From assembly GCA_927362715.1 (NCBI GenBank), contig CAKMIX010000011.1, positions 1 to 64,000 on the forward strand: 64,000 nucleotides of DNA, in the 5' to 3' direction. Positions 1-8,494 of this stretch are shown piece after piece. The notes under the pieces were generated by a model. It was not told where the DNA came from, made no database searches, and saw nothing but the letters and a program-made list of their open reading frames with translations. The position numbers were made by a program, and so were the translations under genes. The stretch is from an uncultured Clostridia bacterium (GTDB taxonomy: Bacteria > Bacillota > Clostridia > Oscillospirales > Acutalibacteraceae). Position 1 is the stretch's first letter; each line of letters opens with the position of its first letter.

Positions 1-3
1 TTT

Positions 4-168
4 AAGAGCTTCGGAGAACATTGTATCATATCTGCCTCACACTTGCGCGTTCGGCAATATGGTATAATAACCTCACGACACTCTAAAGAAAGCAAAGCTT
101 TCAAGAGTATCGGAGAACATTGTATCATACCTGCCTCACACTTGCGCGTTCGGCGGTATGGTATAATA
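4..168. repeat. Two-copy direct repeat, 99-bp period
   Basis: A ~66-bp element at about 4-69 recurs at about 103-168, offset by exactly 99 bp with only a handful of substitutions. Each copy ends in TGGTATAAT, which looks like an extended -10 element (TG-N-TATAAT) on the + strand. The reverse strand of each copy holds another -10-like TGATACAAT. Between the copies is a small hairpin (GAAAGC/GCTTTC around 86-101). No protein could be recognised here. The array may continue before the window starts. Confidence 0.8.
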
Positions 169-181
169 CGCCATCAAAGTA

Positions 182-216
182 AAACAGGCACGGTGGATTT
201 TCCGCCGTGCCTGTTT
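182..216. terminator. Bidirectional intrinsic terminator after thyX
   Basis: A 12-bp perfect stem (AAACAGGCACGG, 182-193, with its complement at 205-216) can extend inward to a three-base loop. It lies just beyond the thyX stop codon. The minus-strand tail reads TTTACTTTG and the plus-strand tail TTTG, so it could stop transcripts from either side. Confidence 0.7.
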
Positions 217-236
217 GTCGTAATTGGTTATGTATT

Positions 237-1628
237 TCAGACAAGATCCGTAAAAAGCTTCCGCATCTCGTCTATGCGCCCGCAGGAAAAGCGTCCCTCA
301 GGACAGCGTCCCTCCACAAAGCAGCTCGGCCCGTAATAGCGGAAAATCTCGGGCGCGGCCGTGCGCAGCAGCCGCAGTGCTTCAATCGCGTGTGCGCGGA
401 TCTCCCACTGTGCGCGCGTGCAGGTGCGCAGCCGCAAAAACAAAAGCAGCTCGCGCGCATTCATCGTGGAGACGATATCGACCGTGTTGCCGCTTAATTG
501 GTAATAGACCAGCGTCGTCTCCGGTACGCCGAGCGCGCGCAGCGCCTCATATTCCGCGCGCATCTTTTCAAACGCGGCGGTGTACTTTTGCAGCAGCGCC
601 GCGTTCGCCTGGATCGAAGGCGGAAGGATATGCCGGCTTCGATTGGTGCGCGTAAGCTCCGGCACTTCGATGGACTGCATGCGGTGGCGCGTGAAGTGCG
701 TCAGCCCGGAAAGGGAAACGCCGTTGTAACGCAGCGTGAAATTTACGCTTTCGAGTGCGCGCGGGCGGCTCGTTTTAACGAGGCGCTGCAAGACCCGTTC
801 CACGGTTTCGGGGTCTTCCGCCGCCGTTTTTGCCGCCGCCGTAGAACAGCCGGTATATTCGATCAGCGCGCTGATCGCGACCTGCTTCGCCGCATCCGGC
901 GTATAGCCCAGCAGCTCGACCGCTGCATCGGCTTTTTTGGCTTCGGACAGACGGACAAACGAAAGATCGGGCGTGTCATTCGCCGCATTTTCATTGCGCT
1001 GTTCAAATTCATATAGGATACCCGGCGTCCGTTCGCGTACCTGCCTAAGCAGCATTTCGCCTAAAGCACGAATTTCGGGGTATTTGCTGCCGCGCCCATA
1101 CAGCATCGCACGCAGCATGTTAAGCAGCTCGCGCCCGTTTATGCTGCAAAAGAAGTTGCTGTACAGGCAGTAGGGCAGCAGAAAGCGCGCATCCTCTTTG
1201 GGTATGCCTGCCTCGGTGAATTCCGCATACAGCTCAAAAAATGAGGACATATGTGCGCGGTAACGCTCGGTGAGCGCCTTATCCGAAAATTCCGGGACAA
1301 AAAAGCCCGCGTCCGAAAAATCCACATACCGCCGCGATTTCACGGTGAACGAGGCAAGCCGAAATTCGATGACAAATTGCTCGACCACCGCCGAAACGTT
1401 TTGGAACGCCAAATTATAATAGGTGTGCTCGACCACAGAGTTGTGCCCCGAGCGCGTGACCTTGTCAATGAGATTTGCGTTTTTCTGCGCATCCTGGCTT
1501 TTCTCCCAGATCCCGAGCGCCGTGCCCGGCTGCGTAGAGATGCGTCCGCCTGCTGCCGTGACCTTTTCACCGCAGTCGGAAAGCCCAATCAAAAAGACGC
1601 CGTGTGCCTGCAAATCGGAAACCGCCAT
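237..1628 (-). CDS. thyX: Tandem-domain FAD-dependent thymidylate synthase (ThyX-like)
   Basis: This 463-residue protein appears to hold two ThyX folds; single-domain ThyX is roughly 220-250 residues. The family makes dTMP from dUMP with methylene-THF, NADPH and FAD. The first half has the typical opening (SGHNSVVEH, 60-68) and a degenerate signature around R90-Y101 that keeps the S-x-R-Y end but has EFR instead of RHR. The second half has an intact RHR (314-316) with Ser319 but lacks the S-x-R end. It also has the C-terminal NARELLLFLRLR and RAQWEIR elements. A shorter N-x-R-E-L-L element near 164-169 supports duplication. ATG 1628 follows GGAGGAG by 7 nt. It is divergent from tmk, giving a dTMP/dTDP locus. 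The family call is firm; which half carries the active site is inferred. Confidence 0.85.
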   Translation of the reverse strand: MAVSDLQAHGVFLIGLSDCGEKVTAAGGRISTQPGTALGIWEKSQDAQKNANLIDKVTRSGHNSVVEHTYYNLAFQNVSAVVEQFVIEFRLASFTVKSRRYVDFSDAGFFVPEFSDKALTERYRAHMSSFFELYAEFTEAGIPKEDARFLLPYCLYSNFFCSINGRELLNMLRAMLYGRGSKYPEIRALGEMLLRQVRERTPGILYEFEQRNENAANDTPDLSFVRLSEAKKADAAVELLGYTPDAAKQVAISALIEYTGCSTAAAKTAAEDPETVERVLQRLVKTSRPRALESVNFTLRYNGVSLSGLTHFTRHRMQSIEVPELTRTNRSRHILPPSIQANAALLQKYTAAFEKMRAEYEALRALGVPETTLVYYQLSGNTVDIVSTMNARELLLFLRLRTCTRAQWEIRAHAIEALRLLRTAAPEIFRYYGPSCFVEGRCPEGRFSCGRIDEMRKLFTDLV

Positions 1629-1657
1629 ATCGTGTCTCCTCCAAATGATTTTGGACT

Positions 1658-1686
1658 ATTTTAACATATTTTTTACTGCGCCGCAA
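1658..1686 (-). promoter_or_regulatory. Promoter for thyX
   Basis: On the minus strand, TTGCGG (1686-1681), a 17-bp spacer and an extended -10 TGTTAAAAT with core TAAAAT (1663-1658) lie about 30 bp upstream of the thyX start codon. The -35 is poor but the extended -10 compensates. Confidence 0.5.
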
Positions 1687-1729
1687 TCGAATTGTTGAAG
1701 TTTTTTATCGCGGATTTTCCGTTTTATGA

Positions 1730-1758
1730 TTGTAAAAAAGGAAAAAATTTGTTATACT
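1730..1758 (+). promoter_or_regulatory. Promoter for tmk operon
   Basis: TTGTAA (1730-1735), 17 bp, TATACT (1753-1758). Transcription would start near 1765, upstream of the ATG at 1799 but on top of a possible TTG start at 1763. This supports the ATG. Confidence 0.65.
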
Positions 1759-1798
1759 ACCCTTGTATGCATATTACACGGAAACGGAGCGCAAGCAA

Positions 1799-2473
1799 AT
1801 GCAAAAACGCCTGATCGTTCTTGAGGGCCTTGACGGCAGCGGAAAGTCCACGCAAGCGTCTGCCTTGAAGGCGCGGCTTACGGAAAACGGCGTTTCGGTG
1901 CGGCAGATCAAGCTGCCCGATTACGAAGACCCTTCAAGCACGCTCGTGCGCATGTATTTGGACGGCGCGTTCGGGAGCAAGCCGGAGGATGTCAATGTGT
2001 ACGCGGCGTCCTCGTTTTACGCGGTGGATCGCTATGCGAGCTTTGTACGCCACTGGCGGGAGGATTATCTTGCCGGGCGGCTCATTCTTGCCGACCGTTA
2101 TACGACCTCCAACGCCGTGCACCAGACCGTTAAGCTCCCCGAAAGCGAATGGGAAGCGTACCTTCGCTGGCTTGCCGATTACGAATATGAAAAGCTCGGT
2201 ATCCCGAAACCCGATGCGGTTTTGTTTTTGGACATGCCCGTGGAGGTTTCGCAAAAGCTGTTAAGCGCGCGCTACGGCGGCGAGGAAGCGAAAAAGGATG
2301 TGCACGAGGCGAATGTGGCTTATCTGCACGCCTGCCGCAGGGCGGGGCTGTTTGCTGCGGAAAAACTCGGGTGGCGGGTCATTCCCTGTGCAAAAGACGG
2401 TGAGCCTTTGCCTGTTGCGGAAATTTCCGAGGCGATTTACGCCGCCGTTTCCGAAGTCATCGATATAGGGTGA
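1799..2473 (+). CDS. tmk: Thymidylate kinase
   Basis: A 224-residue dTMP kinase that makes dTDP from dTMP and ATP, directly complementing the divergent thyX. The P-loop GLDGSGKST sits at residues 10-18 and the family DRY motif at 99-101. Length is normal. An in-frame TTG at 1763 would add 12 residues, but it lies at the predicted transcription start, so ATG 1799 is preferred. The stop overlaps the next start by four bases (GTGA), implying translational coupling to the DUF2156 gene. Confidence 0.9.
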   Translation: MQKRLIVLEGLDGSGKSTQASALKARLTENGVSVRQIKLPDYEDPSSTLVRMYLDGAFGSKPEDVNVYAASSFYAVDRYASFVRHWREDYLAGRLILADRYTTSNAVHQTVKLPESEWEAYLRWLADYEYEKLGIPKPDAVLFLDMPVEVSQKLLSARYGGEEAKKDVHEANVAYLHACRRAGLFAAEKLGWRVIPCAKDGEPLPVAEISEAIYAAVSEVIDIG

Positions 2474-3366
2474 AGTTTGTGTTGGATTTTAAAACGCCGC
2501 AGCTTTCCGATAAAGCTTGGGTCAGCGCGATCATGCGCGAATCGGGCGAGCTTGCGTGCGAATACTGCTTCGGCAATTTGTATATGTGGTGTACCGTCTA
2601 CGGCAACACGATCGCACGGTACGGCGACCTGTTTTTGGCACGCGACGGTACGGAAAAACCTGCGTACCTGTTCCCCTGCGGTAAGGGCGATAAGAAAAAA
2701 GCCATTCTCGAATTGAAAGAGGCGGCAAAGGCGGACGGCTCTCCGCTTACGCTCTACTGCCTGACACCGAAGAAGGTGCGCGAGCTCGACTGTATGTTCC
2801 CCGGGGAATTCGACTTTCAACCAACACGCGAGTATTTTGATTATATCTACAACACGCAGGATCTTATCGATCTTGCGGGGCGGCGCTACCACGGTAAGCG
2901 CAATCACATCGCTTATTTCAAAAAGACGTTTGATTGGCACTATGAACCGCTGACCGAGCGCAATATGGCGGATTGCCTTGCGATGAATGAAAAATGGGAA
3001 GAGCGCAACCGCGAAAAGAATCCCGAAGATATCGACAACGAGCTTGTTGCCATCCACCGCGCGTTTGACAACTATTTTGATTTGGAGCTCACAGGCGGTG
3101 TGCTGTATGCCGACGGCGAGATCGTCGCCTACACATTCGGCGAACCGCTCAATGATACGGCGTTTTGTACGCACGTGGAAAAGGCGTTTGCCGATGTGCG
3201 CGGCGCATATCCCGCGATCAACCGCGAATTTGCCGCGAATGCACTGTCGGGCTTCCACTTTGTCAATCGCGAGGAGGACGCGGGCAGCGAAGGGCTTCGC
3301 CGCGCTAAGGAATCCTATTACCCGGTGGTACTGCTGCCGAAATATACGGCGGTTTGCAAGGAGTGA
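2470..3366 (+). CDS. DUF2156 / LPG-synthase C-terminal-like protein
   Basis: A 298-residue protein resembling the DUF2156 family, related to the C-terminal acyl-transfer domain of phosphatidylglycerol lysyltransferase. These proteins have a duplicated GNAT-like fold. Visible hallmarks are the LAGRRYHGKRNHI block (about residues 137-149) and the later INREFA and LRRAKESYYP segments. No membrane segment is present, so it is a soluble stand-alone version and not a full MprF. Its substrate cannot be read from sequence. Start GTG 2470 overlaps the tmk stop; GTG 2479 is an alternative. It is followed 4 nt later by another acetyltransferase gene. Confidence 0.75.
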   Translation: MKFVLDFKTPQLSDKAWVSAIMRESGELACEYCFGNLYMWCTVYGNTIARYGDLFLARDGTEKPAYLFPCGKGDKKKAILELKEAAKADGSPLTLYCLTPKKVRELDCMFPGEFDFQPTREYFDYIYNTQDLIDLAGRRYHGKRNHIAYFKKTFDWHYEPLTERNMADCLAMNEKWEERNREKNPEDIDNELVAIHRAFDNYFDLELTGGVLYADGEIVAYTFGEPLNDTAFCTHVEKAFADVRGAYPAINREFAANALSGFHFVNREEDAGSEGLRRAKESYYPVVLLPKYTAVCKE

Positions 3367-3370
3367 CTCT

Positions 3371-4237
3371 ATGGAGCTGCGCACCGCGCAAAGTCGGGAC
3401 ATCCCCGCGCTGCATGCGCTTTGGCACGAGGCGTTCGGCGATGATCGGGCGGCGATCGATGCCTTTTTCCAAACCTGCTACAAACCCGAAAATACACTCA
3501 TAGCCGCCGAAAACGGCATGCCGGTTTCGGTGCTCTATTGGATAGAAGCCGATTATCGATCGGGCGGCAAAACGTTTTCGGCGCGGTATATCTTCGCCGC
3601 AGCGACCGCAAAAAGCGCGCGTTCAAAAGGGTATATGTCCGCGCTCCTGGACTATGCCCGCCGGACTGCTGAAAAACGGCAGATCGATTTGCTGTTTTTA
3701 GTCCCCGCCGAGGAAACACTGTTCGCCTATTACGGCGCACGCGGATATATAAGCGCGTTTTCCAAAACCGTTTATAAGTTGACGGATGCACAGCTTTTAA
3801 CGTGCGCAGGCGCGTCGGCACAGCGGCGGGAAGCAACCGCCGAACAATGGGCGAGCGTGCGCGAAACGGCGCTTCATACAGTCCCGCATATCGTCTGGAG
3901 CGAACCGGCCTTGCAGTTGGCGCTTCGGTACGGCACAATATTCGATACCGAAATTTTCGTTACGGACAGCGGTTATTTTACTGCGGAACGCGACGGCGCG
4001 TCCGTGCTCGCATCGGAATTCTGTGCCGAAAGCGGCGCGCTTCCCGCACTTTGCGGCGCGCTTTCAGAAACAGCCCCTGCAAAACGATATACGCTTCATG
4101 CGCCGTGCGGCATGGAAGTACCCGTCGTGTTCGGGACGGGGGAGACGGTGCAAAACGGGATGCTTCTTCCCGTAAGCGCCCGTGCCGGGCGTTTGGCGGG
4201 CTTGAAAAACGCTTATATCGGCATCACCTTAGGATAA
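3371..4237 (+). CDS. GNAT family N-acetyltransferase with C-terminal extension
   Basis: A 288-residue protein. The first ~140 residues look like a GNAT acetyl-CoA-dependent acyltransferase, with an acetyl-CoA-loop-like ARSKGYMSALL segment and a FYGARGY-type motif (here FAYYGARGYIS). The remaining ~140 residues could be a second GNAT or sterol-carrier-like domain as in Eis-type proteins, but this is uncertain. ATG 3371 is 4 nt after the previous stop. The substrate is unknown. The two neighbouring acyltransferase-type genes may act together, which is inference from the tight spacing only. Confidence 0.7.
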   Translation: MELRTAQSRDIPALHALWHEAFGDDRAAIDAFFQTCYKPENTLIAAENGMPVSVLYWIEADYRSGGKTFSARYIFAAATAKSARSKGYMSALLDYARRTAEKRQIDLLFLVPAEETLFAYYGARGYISAFSKTVYKLTDAQLLTCAGASAQRREATAEQWASVRETALHTVPHIVWSEPALQLALRYGTIFDTEIFVTDSGYFTAERDGASVLASEFCAESGALPALCGALSETAPAKRYTLHAPCGMEVPVVFGTGETVQNGMLLPVSARAGRLAGLKNAYIGITLG

Positions 4238-4251
4238 ACGGAGGTCTTACC

Positions 4252-4794
4252 ATGATCTATGTATTCTTGGCGGACGGCTTTGAAGAGATCGAGGCGCTCG
4301 CGCCCGTGGATCTGCTGCGCCGCGCAGGGCTTACGGTGCAGACTGTCGGCGTGACGGGAAAGGTCGTCACAGGCAGCCACGGCATCGCCGTTACAGCGGA
4401 TATACTGCCCGCCGATTTGAATTTGAACGATGCTTTGCAGGCGGTCGTCTTGCCCGGCGGTATGCCCGGCGCAAAAAATCTGGATGCCAGCGCCGAAGTG
4501 CAGGCGGCGATCGACTTCGCCGCGCAAAACGATAAATTGGTCTGCGCCATCTGCGCCGCCCCGTTTATTTTGGGTAAAAAAGGTATGCTTTCCGGCAAAA
4601 CGGCGACCTGCTTCCCCGGCTTTGAGGAGCAGTTGACAGGCGCAAAAGTAAGCGCGGATTTCGTCTGCCGCGACGGCAAGTTTATTACAGCGAAAGGCAT
4701 GGGCGCGGCGGTCGAATTCGGGCTTGCCATCGTCGCGGCGCTGTGCGGCGAAAAAACAGCCGACGAGCTTCGTGCAACCATCCAGTGCCCGTAA
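4252..4794 (+). CDS. DJ-1/PfpI family protein
   Basis: A 180-residue cytoplasmic DJ-1/YajL-type protein. The FLADGFEEIEALAPVD opening provides the conserved Glu near residue 15, and AICAAP (about 100-105) carries the nucleophile-elbow Cys. Family members are described as glyoxalases, deglycases or oxidative-stress chaperones; the sequence does not decide among these. GGAGG at 4240-4244 precedes ATG 4252 by 7 nt. The stop codon shares one base with the next start (TAATG). Confidence 0.88.
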   Translation: MIYVFLADGFEEIEALAPVDLLRRAGLTVQTVGVTGKVVTGSHGIAVTADILPADLNLNDALQAVVLPGGMPGAKNLDASAEVQAAIDFAAQNDKLVCAICAAPFILGKKGMLSGKTATCFPGFEEQLTGAKVSADFVCRDGKFITAKGMGAAVEFGLAIVAALCGEKTADELRATIQCP

Positions 4795-5375
4795 TGGATA
4801 GTAAGGCCCAAAAAACGCACCTGCGAAAAACGCATTTGGCGGCGCGAAAGGCGCTGCCGCCGGAGGAAAAACAGCGGCTCGACCGCGCGGTTTTCACGCG
4901 CTTTACCGCGCTTTCGCAATATAAGGCGGCGAAAACCCTGCTGTGTTATGTTTCATCCGATATAGAAGTGGACACGCGCGCGATTTTGCAGCATGCCTTG
5001 CAAGCGGGCAAAACCGTTGCCGTGCCGCGCTGCATACCGGGAACAACTGAAATGGAATTCCACATGATCACTTCGTTGTCTGTGCTTTCTCCCGGCGCGT
5101 ACGGTATCTTAGAGCCGCCGCAGGACACGCCGCTGTGCACAGCACTTTCCGACGCGCTTTGCGTCGTCCCGGCGCTCTGCTTTGATAAACACGGCTATCG
5201 CGTCGGCTACGGCAAAGGCTATTACGACCGCTTTTTGGCCCGCTTTTCGGGTGAAACGCTTGGGCTTATCTACGAGGAAGACTTTGTGGCGGCTGTCCCG
5301 CGTGATGCGTTTGACCGCCGCGTGAGCTGCCTTGTGACCCCGCAGCGGACGCTGCGAACCGAACCGACCCCCTGA
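4794..5375 (+). CDS. 5-formyltetrahydrofolate cyclo-ligase
   Basis: A 193-residue protein of the MTHFS/YgfA family, which converts 5-formyl-THF plus ATP into 5,10-methenyl-THF. Seen are the N-terminal Lys/Arg-rich LRKTHLAARKAL region and the C-terminal signature GYRVGYGKGYYDRFL (about 137-151) that binds Mg-ATP and folate. Together with thyX and tmk nearby it hints at a folate/thymidylate neighbourhood. Start ATG 4794 overlaps the previous TAA by one base. An in-frame upstream start at 4743 would overlap the DJ-1 gene by 52 bp and is not favoured. Confidence 0.9.
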   Translation: MDSKAQKTHLRKTHLAARKALPPEEKQRLDRAVFTRFTALSQYKAAKTLLCYVSSDIEVDTRAILQHALQAGKTVAVPRCIPGTTEMEFHMITSLSVLSPGAYGILEPPQDTPLCTALSDALCVVPALCFDKHGYRVGYGKGYYDRFLARFSGETLGLIYEEDFVAAVPRDAFDRRVSCLVTPQRTLRTEPTP

Positions 5376-5423
5376 TTTTAACATATCCCGTACAGCTTGA
5401 ACGGAAAGGAGGCGCTTGCCGCC

Positions 5424-7211
5424 ATGCGCGATGATGATCTGAGAAATTTCTTCGATGAGGACGCTTACAACGAGCTATTGGCGGAATACGCCGAACGCGA
5501 CCAAAAGAAAAAGACACCCGAGCCCGATGAACCGGCACGCGCGCCGCATCGGTCGGCTGCACCGCAGCAGGAGACCCGGCGTGTCGAGCGCCGGGCGGCA
5601 TCTGAACGCGCCGCACAGCGCCGTGCGGCCGAAACGCCGGCAGCTTCTGCGCGCGCGGCGAGCCGGCAGAGCACGGCACAGCCGCGGCAAAGCCGCGTTC
5701 CCGCGCCCGAGCAAAGCGCGTCTGCGCCCCGCCGGACACCGCAGAACGGGCAGGCTTCCCAATCCCGGCCGCTGCAAAACACGCAGCCGGAGCACAGCCG
5801 CCCCGCATACCCGCGCATCGATGACGCGCCCATCCGGCCGCTGGAGCCTGCAAAGCCCCCGTTGAGCAAGGAGAATTTCAAGCTCGACATCCAGGGGCTT
5901 GACGAGGAATTTTCCCCTGCCACGCGCCGTCCGCGCCGCGCGGAACGCGGACAGCAGGGTGCGGGTGCATTTTCCGCATTCCCCGAAATCATCAAGAAGC
6001 GCGCGCCGCAGAGCGCGAAAGACGGCGCCGAGTTTATCGCGCACGATGTGCGTGAGCCGCTGCCTGACGGCGGCGCCGTTGCCGCAAAGCGTTTTCGCGT
6101 GCCGAGCAAGGCCGAGCTGAAAGCCTTTTTCATCCAAAACAAAAAAACGTGGATCATCCTTGGCGTTTGCGTGGCAGTGGCGATCTTTCTTTCGATCTAT
6201 ACCATCAGCTGCATCAACGACGTGCTGGCGATCAACCGCGACAGTGAGACCATCGTGACCGTCAGCATCCCCGCAGATGCCGACACGCGCACCGTACTCA
6301 AGATCCTCAAGGACAACAACCTCATCGAGCACCGCTTTTTCTGTGAGGCGGTCGCTTCGATCATGCGCTTCCGCGACGATAACTATTTAACGGGGATCTA
6401 TTATGTGACCGCCTCCATGGGCGTGGAAAAGATGCTCAGTACCTTTAAGGTCGCCCCGACTACGGGGGAAACGGTCACGCTCACATTCCCCGAAGGGTAC
6501 ACGGTCGATCAGATCGTGGCAAAGCTTGCGGAATACGAGGTCTGCTCTGCCGACGTGATGTACCAGACGATGCGCGAGGTGGATTTCAGCAGCGAGTACA
6601 GCTTCATTCAGGAAATGGATGATAAGGAAGATCGTTTCCGTATGCTGGAAGGGTATCTGTACCCCGACACGTACGAGTTCTATATCGGCGAGAACCCGTC
6701 GAGCGTGATCCGCAAGTTCTTAAACAACTTCCAGAAAAAGTGGACCGAAGAATACGCCAAGCAGGCAGAGGCGCTCAACATGACCGTGGACGACGTGATC
6801 ACGCTCGCCTCCATCATTCAAAAGGAGGCGTACGGCGAGGATCAGTCGCCGCTGGTATCATCGGTGCTGCATAACCGTCTGGACAATTCGGGTCTTTACC
6901 CGTCGCTGCAGTGCGATTCCACCACAGAGTATATCAACGAGTATATTGCAGCATCCGTAACGGACGCCGCCGAGCTTTCACGGTATACCGATCTCTACAG
7001 CTCCTACCGCTGTGCGGGCTTACCTGTGGGTGCGATCTGCAACCCGGGCGACGACGCGATCAACGCCGCGCTGTTCCCGGCGGATACAAACTATTACTTC
7101 TTCGCGCACGACGTGAACCGCAAGCTGTATCTTGCGCGCAATGACAGTGAGCGCCGGAAGAACAATCTGACCATCCTCACCGTGAACAGACAAGCGGAAG
7201 AAGAGGGATAA
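5424..7211 (+). CDS. mltG: Endolytic transglycosylase MltG (YceG-like)
   Basis: A 595-residue single-pass membrane lytic transglycosylase that cuts nascent glycan strands at the cytoplasmic membrane. Residues ~25-215 form a long Ala/Arg/Gln/Pro-rich, probably disordered cytoplasmic region. A membrane helix follows at about 241-262, then a LysM-like/YceG extracytoplasmic domain. The catalytic Glu is E468 in IIQKEAYGED, followed by the SVLHNRL and LQCDSTTEY family blocks. AAAGGAGG at 5404-5411 selects ATG 5424 over an in-frame TTG at 5397. A penicillin-binding protein gene lies 2 kb downstream. The cytoplasmic tail is much longer than in E. coli MltG. Confidence 0.92.
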   Translation: MRDDDLRNFFDEDAYNELLAEYAERDQKKKTPEPDEPARAPHRSAAPQQETRRVERRAASERAAQRRAAETPAASARAASRQSTAQPRQSRVPAPEQSASAPRRTPQNGQASQSRPLQNTQPEHSRPAYPRIDDAPIRPLEPAKPPLSKENFKLDIQGLDEEFSPATRRPRRAERGQQGAGAFSAFPEIIKKRAPQSAKDGAEFIAHDVREPLPDGGAVAAKRFRVPSKAELKAFFIQNKKTWIILGVCVAVAIFLSIYTISCINDVLAINRDSETIVTVSIPADADTRTVLKILKDNNLIEHRFFCEAVASIMRFRDDNYLTGIYYVTASMGVEKMLSTFKVAPTTGETVTLTFPEGYTVDQIVAKLAEYEVCSADVMYQTMREVDFSSEYSFIQEMDDKEDRFRMLEGYLYPDTYEFYIGENPSSVIRKFLNNFQKKWTEEYAKQAEALNMTVDDVITLASIIQKEAYGEDQSPLVSSVLHNRLDNSGLYPSLQCDSTTEYINEYIAASVTDAAELSRYTDLYSSYRCAGLPVGAICNPGDDAINAALFPADTNYYFFAHDVNRKLYLARNDSERRKNNLTILTVNRQAEEEG

Positions 7212-7218
7212 CAACAGA

Positions 7219-7250
7219 CACCGAACCCGCGCCCTGCGGGTTCGGTGTTT
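7219..7250 (+). terminator. Hairpin after mltG, weak terminator
   Basis: Perfect 12-bp stem (CACCGAACCCGC, 7219-7230; complement 7236-7247) with a 5-nt loop and only three Ts after it. It may be a partial terminator or a 3' end stabiliser between mltG and the U32 gene. Confidence 0.6.
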
Positions 7251-7269
7251 CGGAAAATGGAGAACGGAT

Positions 7270-8493
7270 ATGACAACAAGACCGGAGCTGCTTTGCCCCG
7301 CCGGGGATGCCGAGCGGCTGGCGGCGGCGCTGTATTTCGGCGCGGACGCGGTGTATTTGGGCGGCGAGGCGTTCGGGATGCGCTCGTCGCCGCAAAATTT
7401 TTCGGCTTCCGCGCTGCCTGACGCAGTGCAAAGGGCGCATGCGGCGGGTGCAAAGGTGTACCTGACCTGCAACACCCTGCCGCGTAACGATGAGATCGAG
7501 CGCCTTCCCGCGTTCTTGCAGCATGCCGCCGAATGCGGCGTGGACGCATTCATCGTGGCGGATATCGGCGTCTTGGCGCTTTGCAAGAAGTATGCCGAAA
7601 ACGTCGCCGTCCATATTTCTACACAGGCGGGTGTGGTGCACTATGCGGCGGCGCGCGCCTTTTATGACTTGGGGGCGAAGCGCGTGGTGCTTGCGCGCGA
7701 GCTCTCCCTTGCCGAAATCGCCGAGATCCGCGCCAAAACCCCGGACGATCTGGAACTGGAATGCTTTGTGCACGGCGCTATGTGTGTCTCCTTTTCGGGA
7801 CGGTGCCTGCTCTCCAATTACCTGACCGGGCGCGACGCGAATCGCGGTGCATGCGCGCAGCCGTGCCGCTGGGCGTTCGCTTTGAGCGAAAAATCACGCG
7901 AGGGGCAGTATTTTCCCATTTCCGAAGAACCGGACGGCACCTATATCCTCAATTCCAAAGATCTGTGCATGATCGAACATATCCCCGCGCTCGTCGCTGC
8001 GGGCGTGGACAGCTTTAAGATCGAAGGCAGGGCGAAATCCGCATATTATACCGCCGTGGTCACCAACGCCTACCGCGCCGCGATAGACGGGTATCTGCAA
8101 GACCCGTCACCCGACTACCGTCCTGCACCGTGGGTGGTCGCCGAGACCGAAAAGGTCAGCTACCGCGAGTATTGTACGGGCTTTTACTTTGACAGCCCCC
8201 AAACGACTGCGAATATCAGCCTTGCCGGCGGGTATCGGCGGCTCTGGGATGTCGTTGCGATCGTGCACGGCTGGGAAAACGGATATCTTCTTTGTGAGCA
8301 GCGCAACAAATTCTGTGTCGGCGACACGCTTGAAGCGCTCGAACGCGGCAAACCGCCTTTTATGTTTCGTGTAGAGACGCTGCAAAACGGCGAGGGCGAG
8401 CCGATCGACGCCGCACCGCACCCGACCATGTGCGTGCGGATACGCTGTGATACACCGCTGCCCGCCGGCAGCCTTCTCAGAAAGCAGGCATAG
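7270..8493 (+). CDS. U32 family peptidase-like protein (TrhP/RlhA type)
   Basis: A 407-residue U32 family protein. The opening ELLCPAGDAERLAAAL and the signature CFVHGAMCVSFSGRC, then GACAQPCRW, give the conserved Cys set that in characterised members holds an Fe-S cluster. Members such as TrhP and RlhA hydroxylate tRNA or rRNA with prephenate; older annotation as collagenase is doubtful. Which RNA is modified here cannot be told. Start ATG 7270 has a GGAGA site about 6 nt upstream. The next gene begins one base after its stop, so the two are coupled. Confidence 0.85.
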   Translation: MTTRPELLCPAGDAERLAAALYFGADAVYLGGEAFGMRSSPQNFSASALPDAVQRAHAAGAKVYLTCNTLPRNDEIERLPAFLQHAAECGVDAFIVADIGVLALCKKYAENVAVHISTQAGVVHYAAARAFYDLGAKRVVLARELSLAEIAEIRAKTPDDLELECFVHGAMCVSFSGRCLLSNYLTGRDANRGACAQPCRWAFALSEKSREGQYFPISEEPDGTYILNSKDLCMIEHIPALVAAGVDSFKIEGRAKSAYYTAVVTNAYRAAIDGYLQDPSPDYRPAPWVVAETEKVSYREYCTGFYFDSPQTTANISLAGGYRRLWDVVAIVHGWENGYLLCEQRNKFCVGDTLEALERGKPPFMFRVETLQNGEGEPIDAAPHPTMCVRIRCDTPLPAGSLLRKQA

Positions 8494-8494
8494 T

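Noticed and set aside
43-336. Small open frames through the 5' repeats
   Set aside because: They arise from the repeat units, cross the terminator and run antisense into thyX. No RBS or domain support.
1763-1798. TTG start extending Tmk by 12 residues
   Set aside because: It coincides with the predicted transcription start and lacks an RBS, and the family begins at the ATG.
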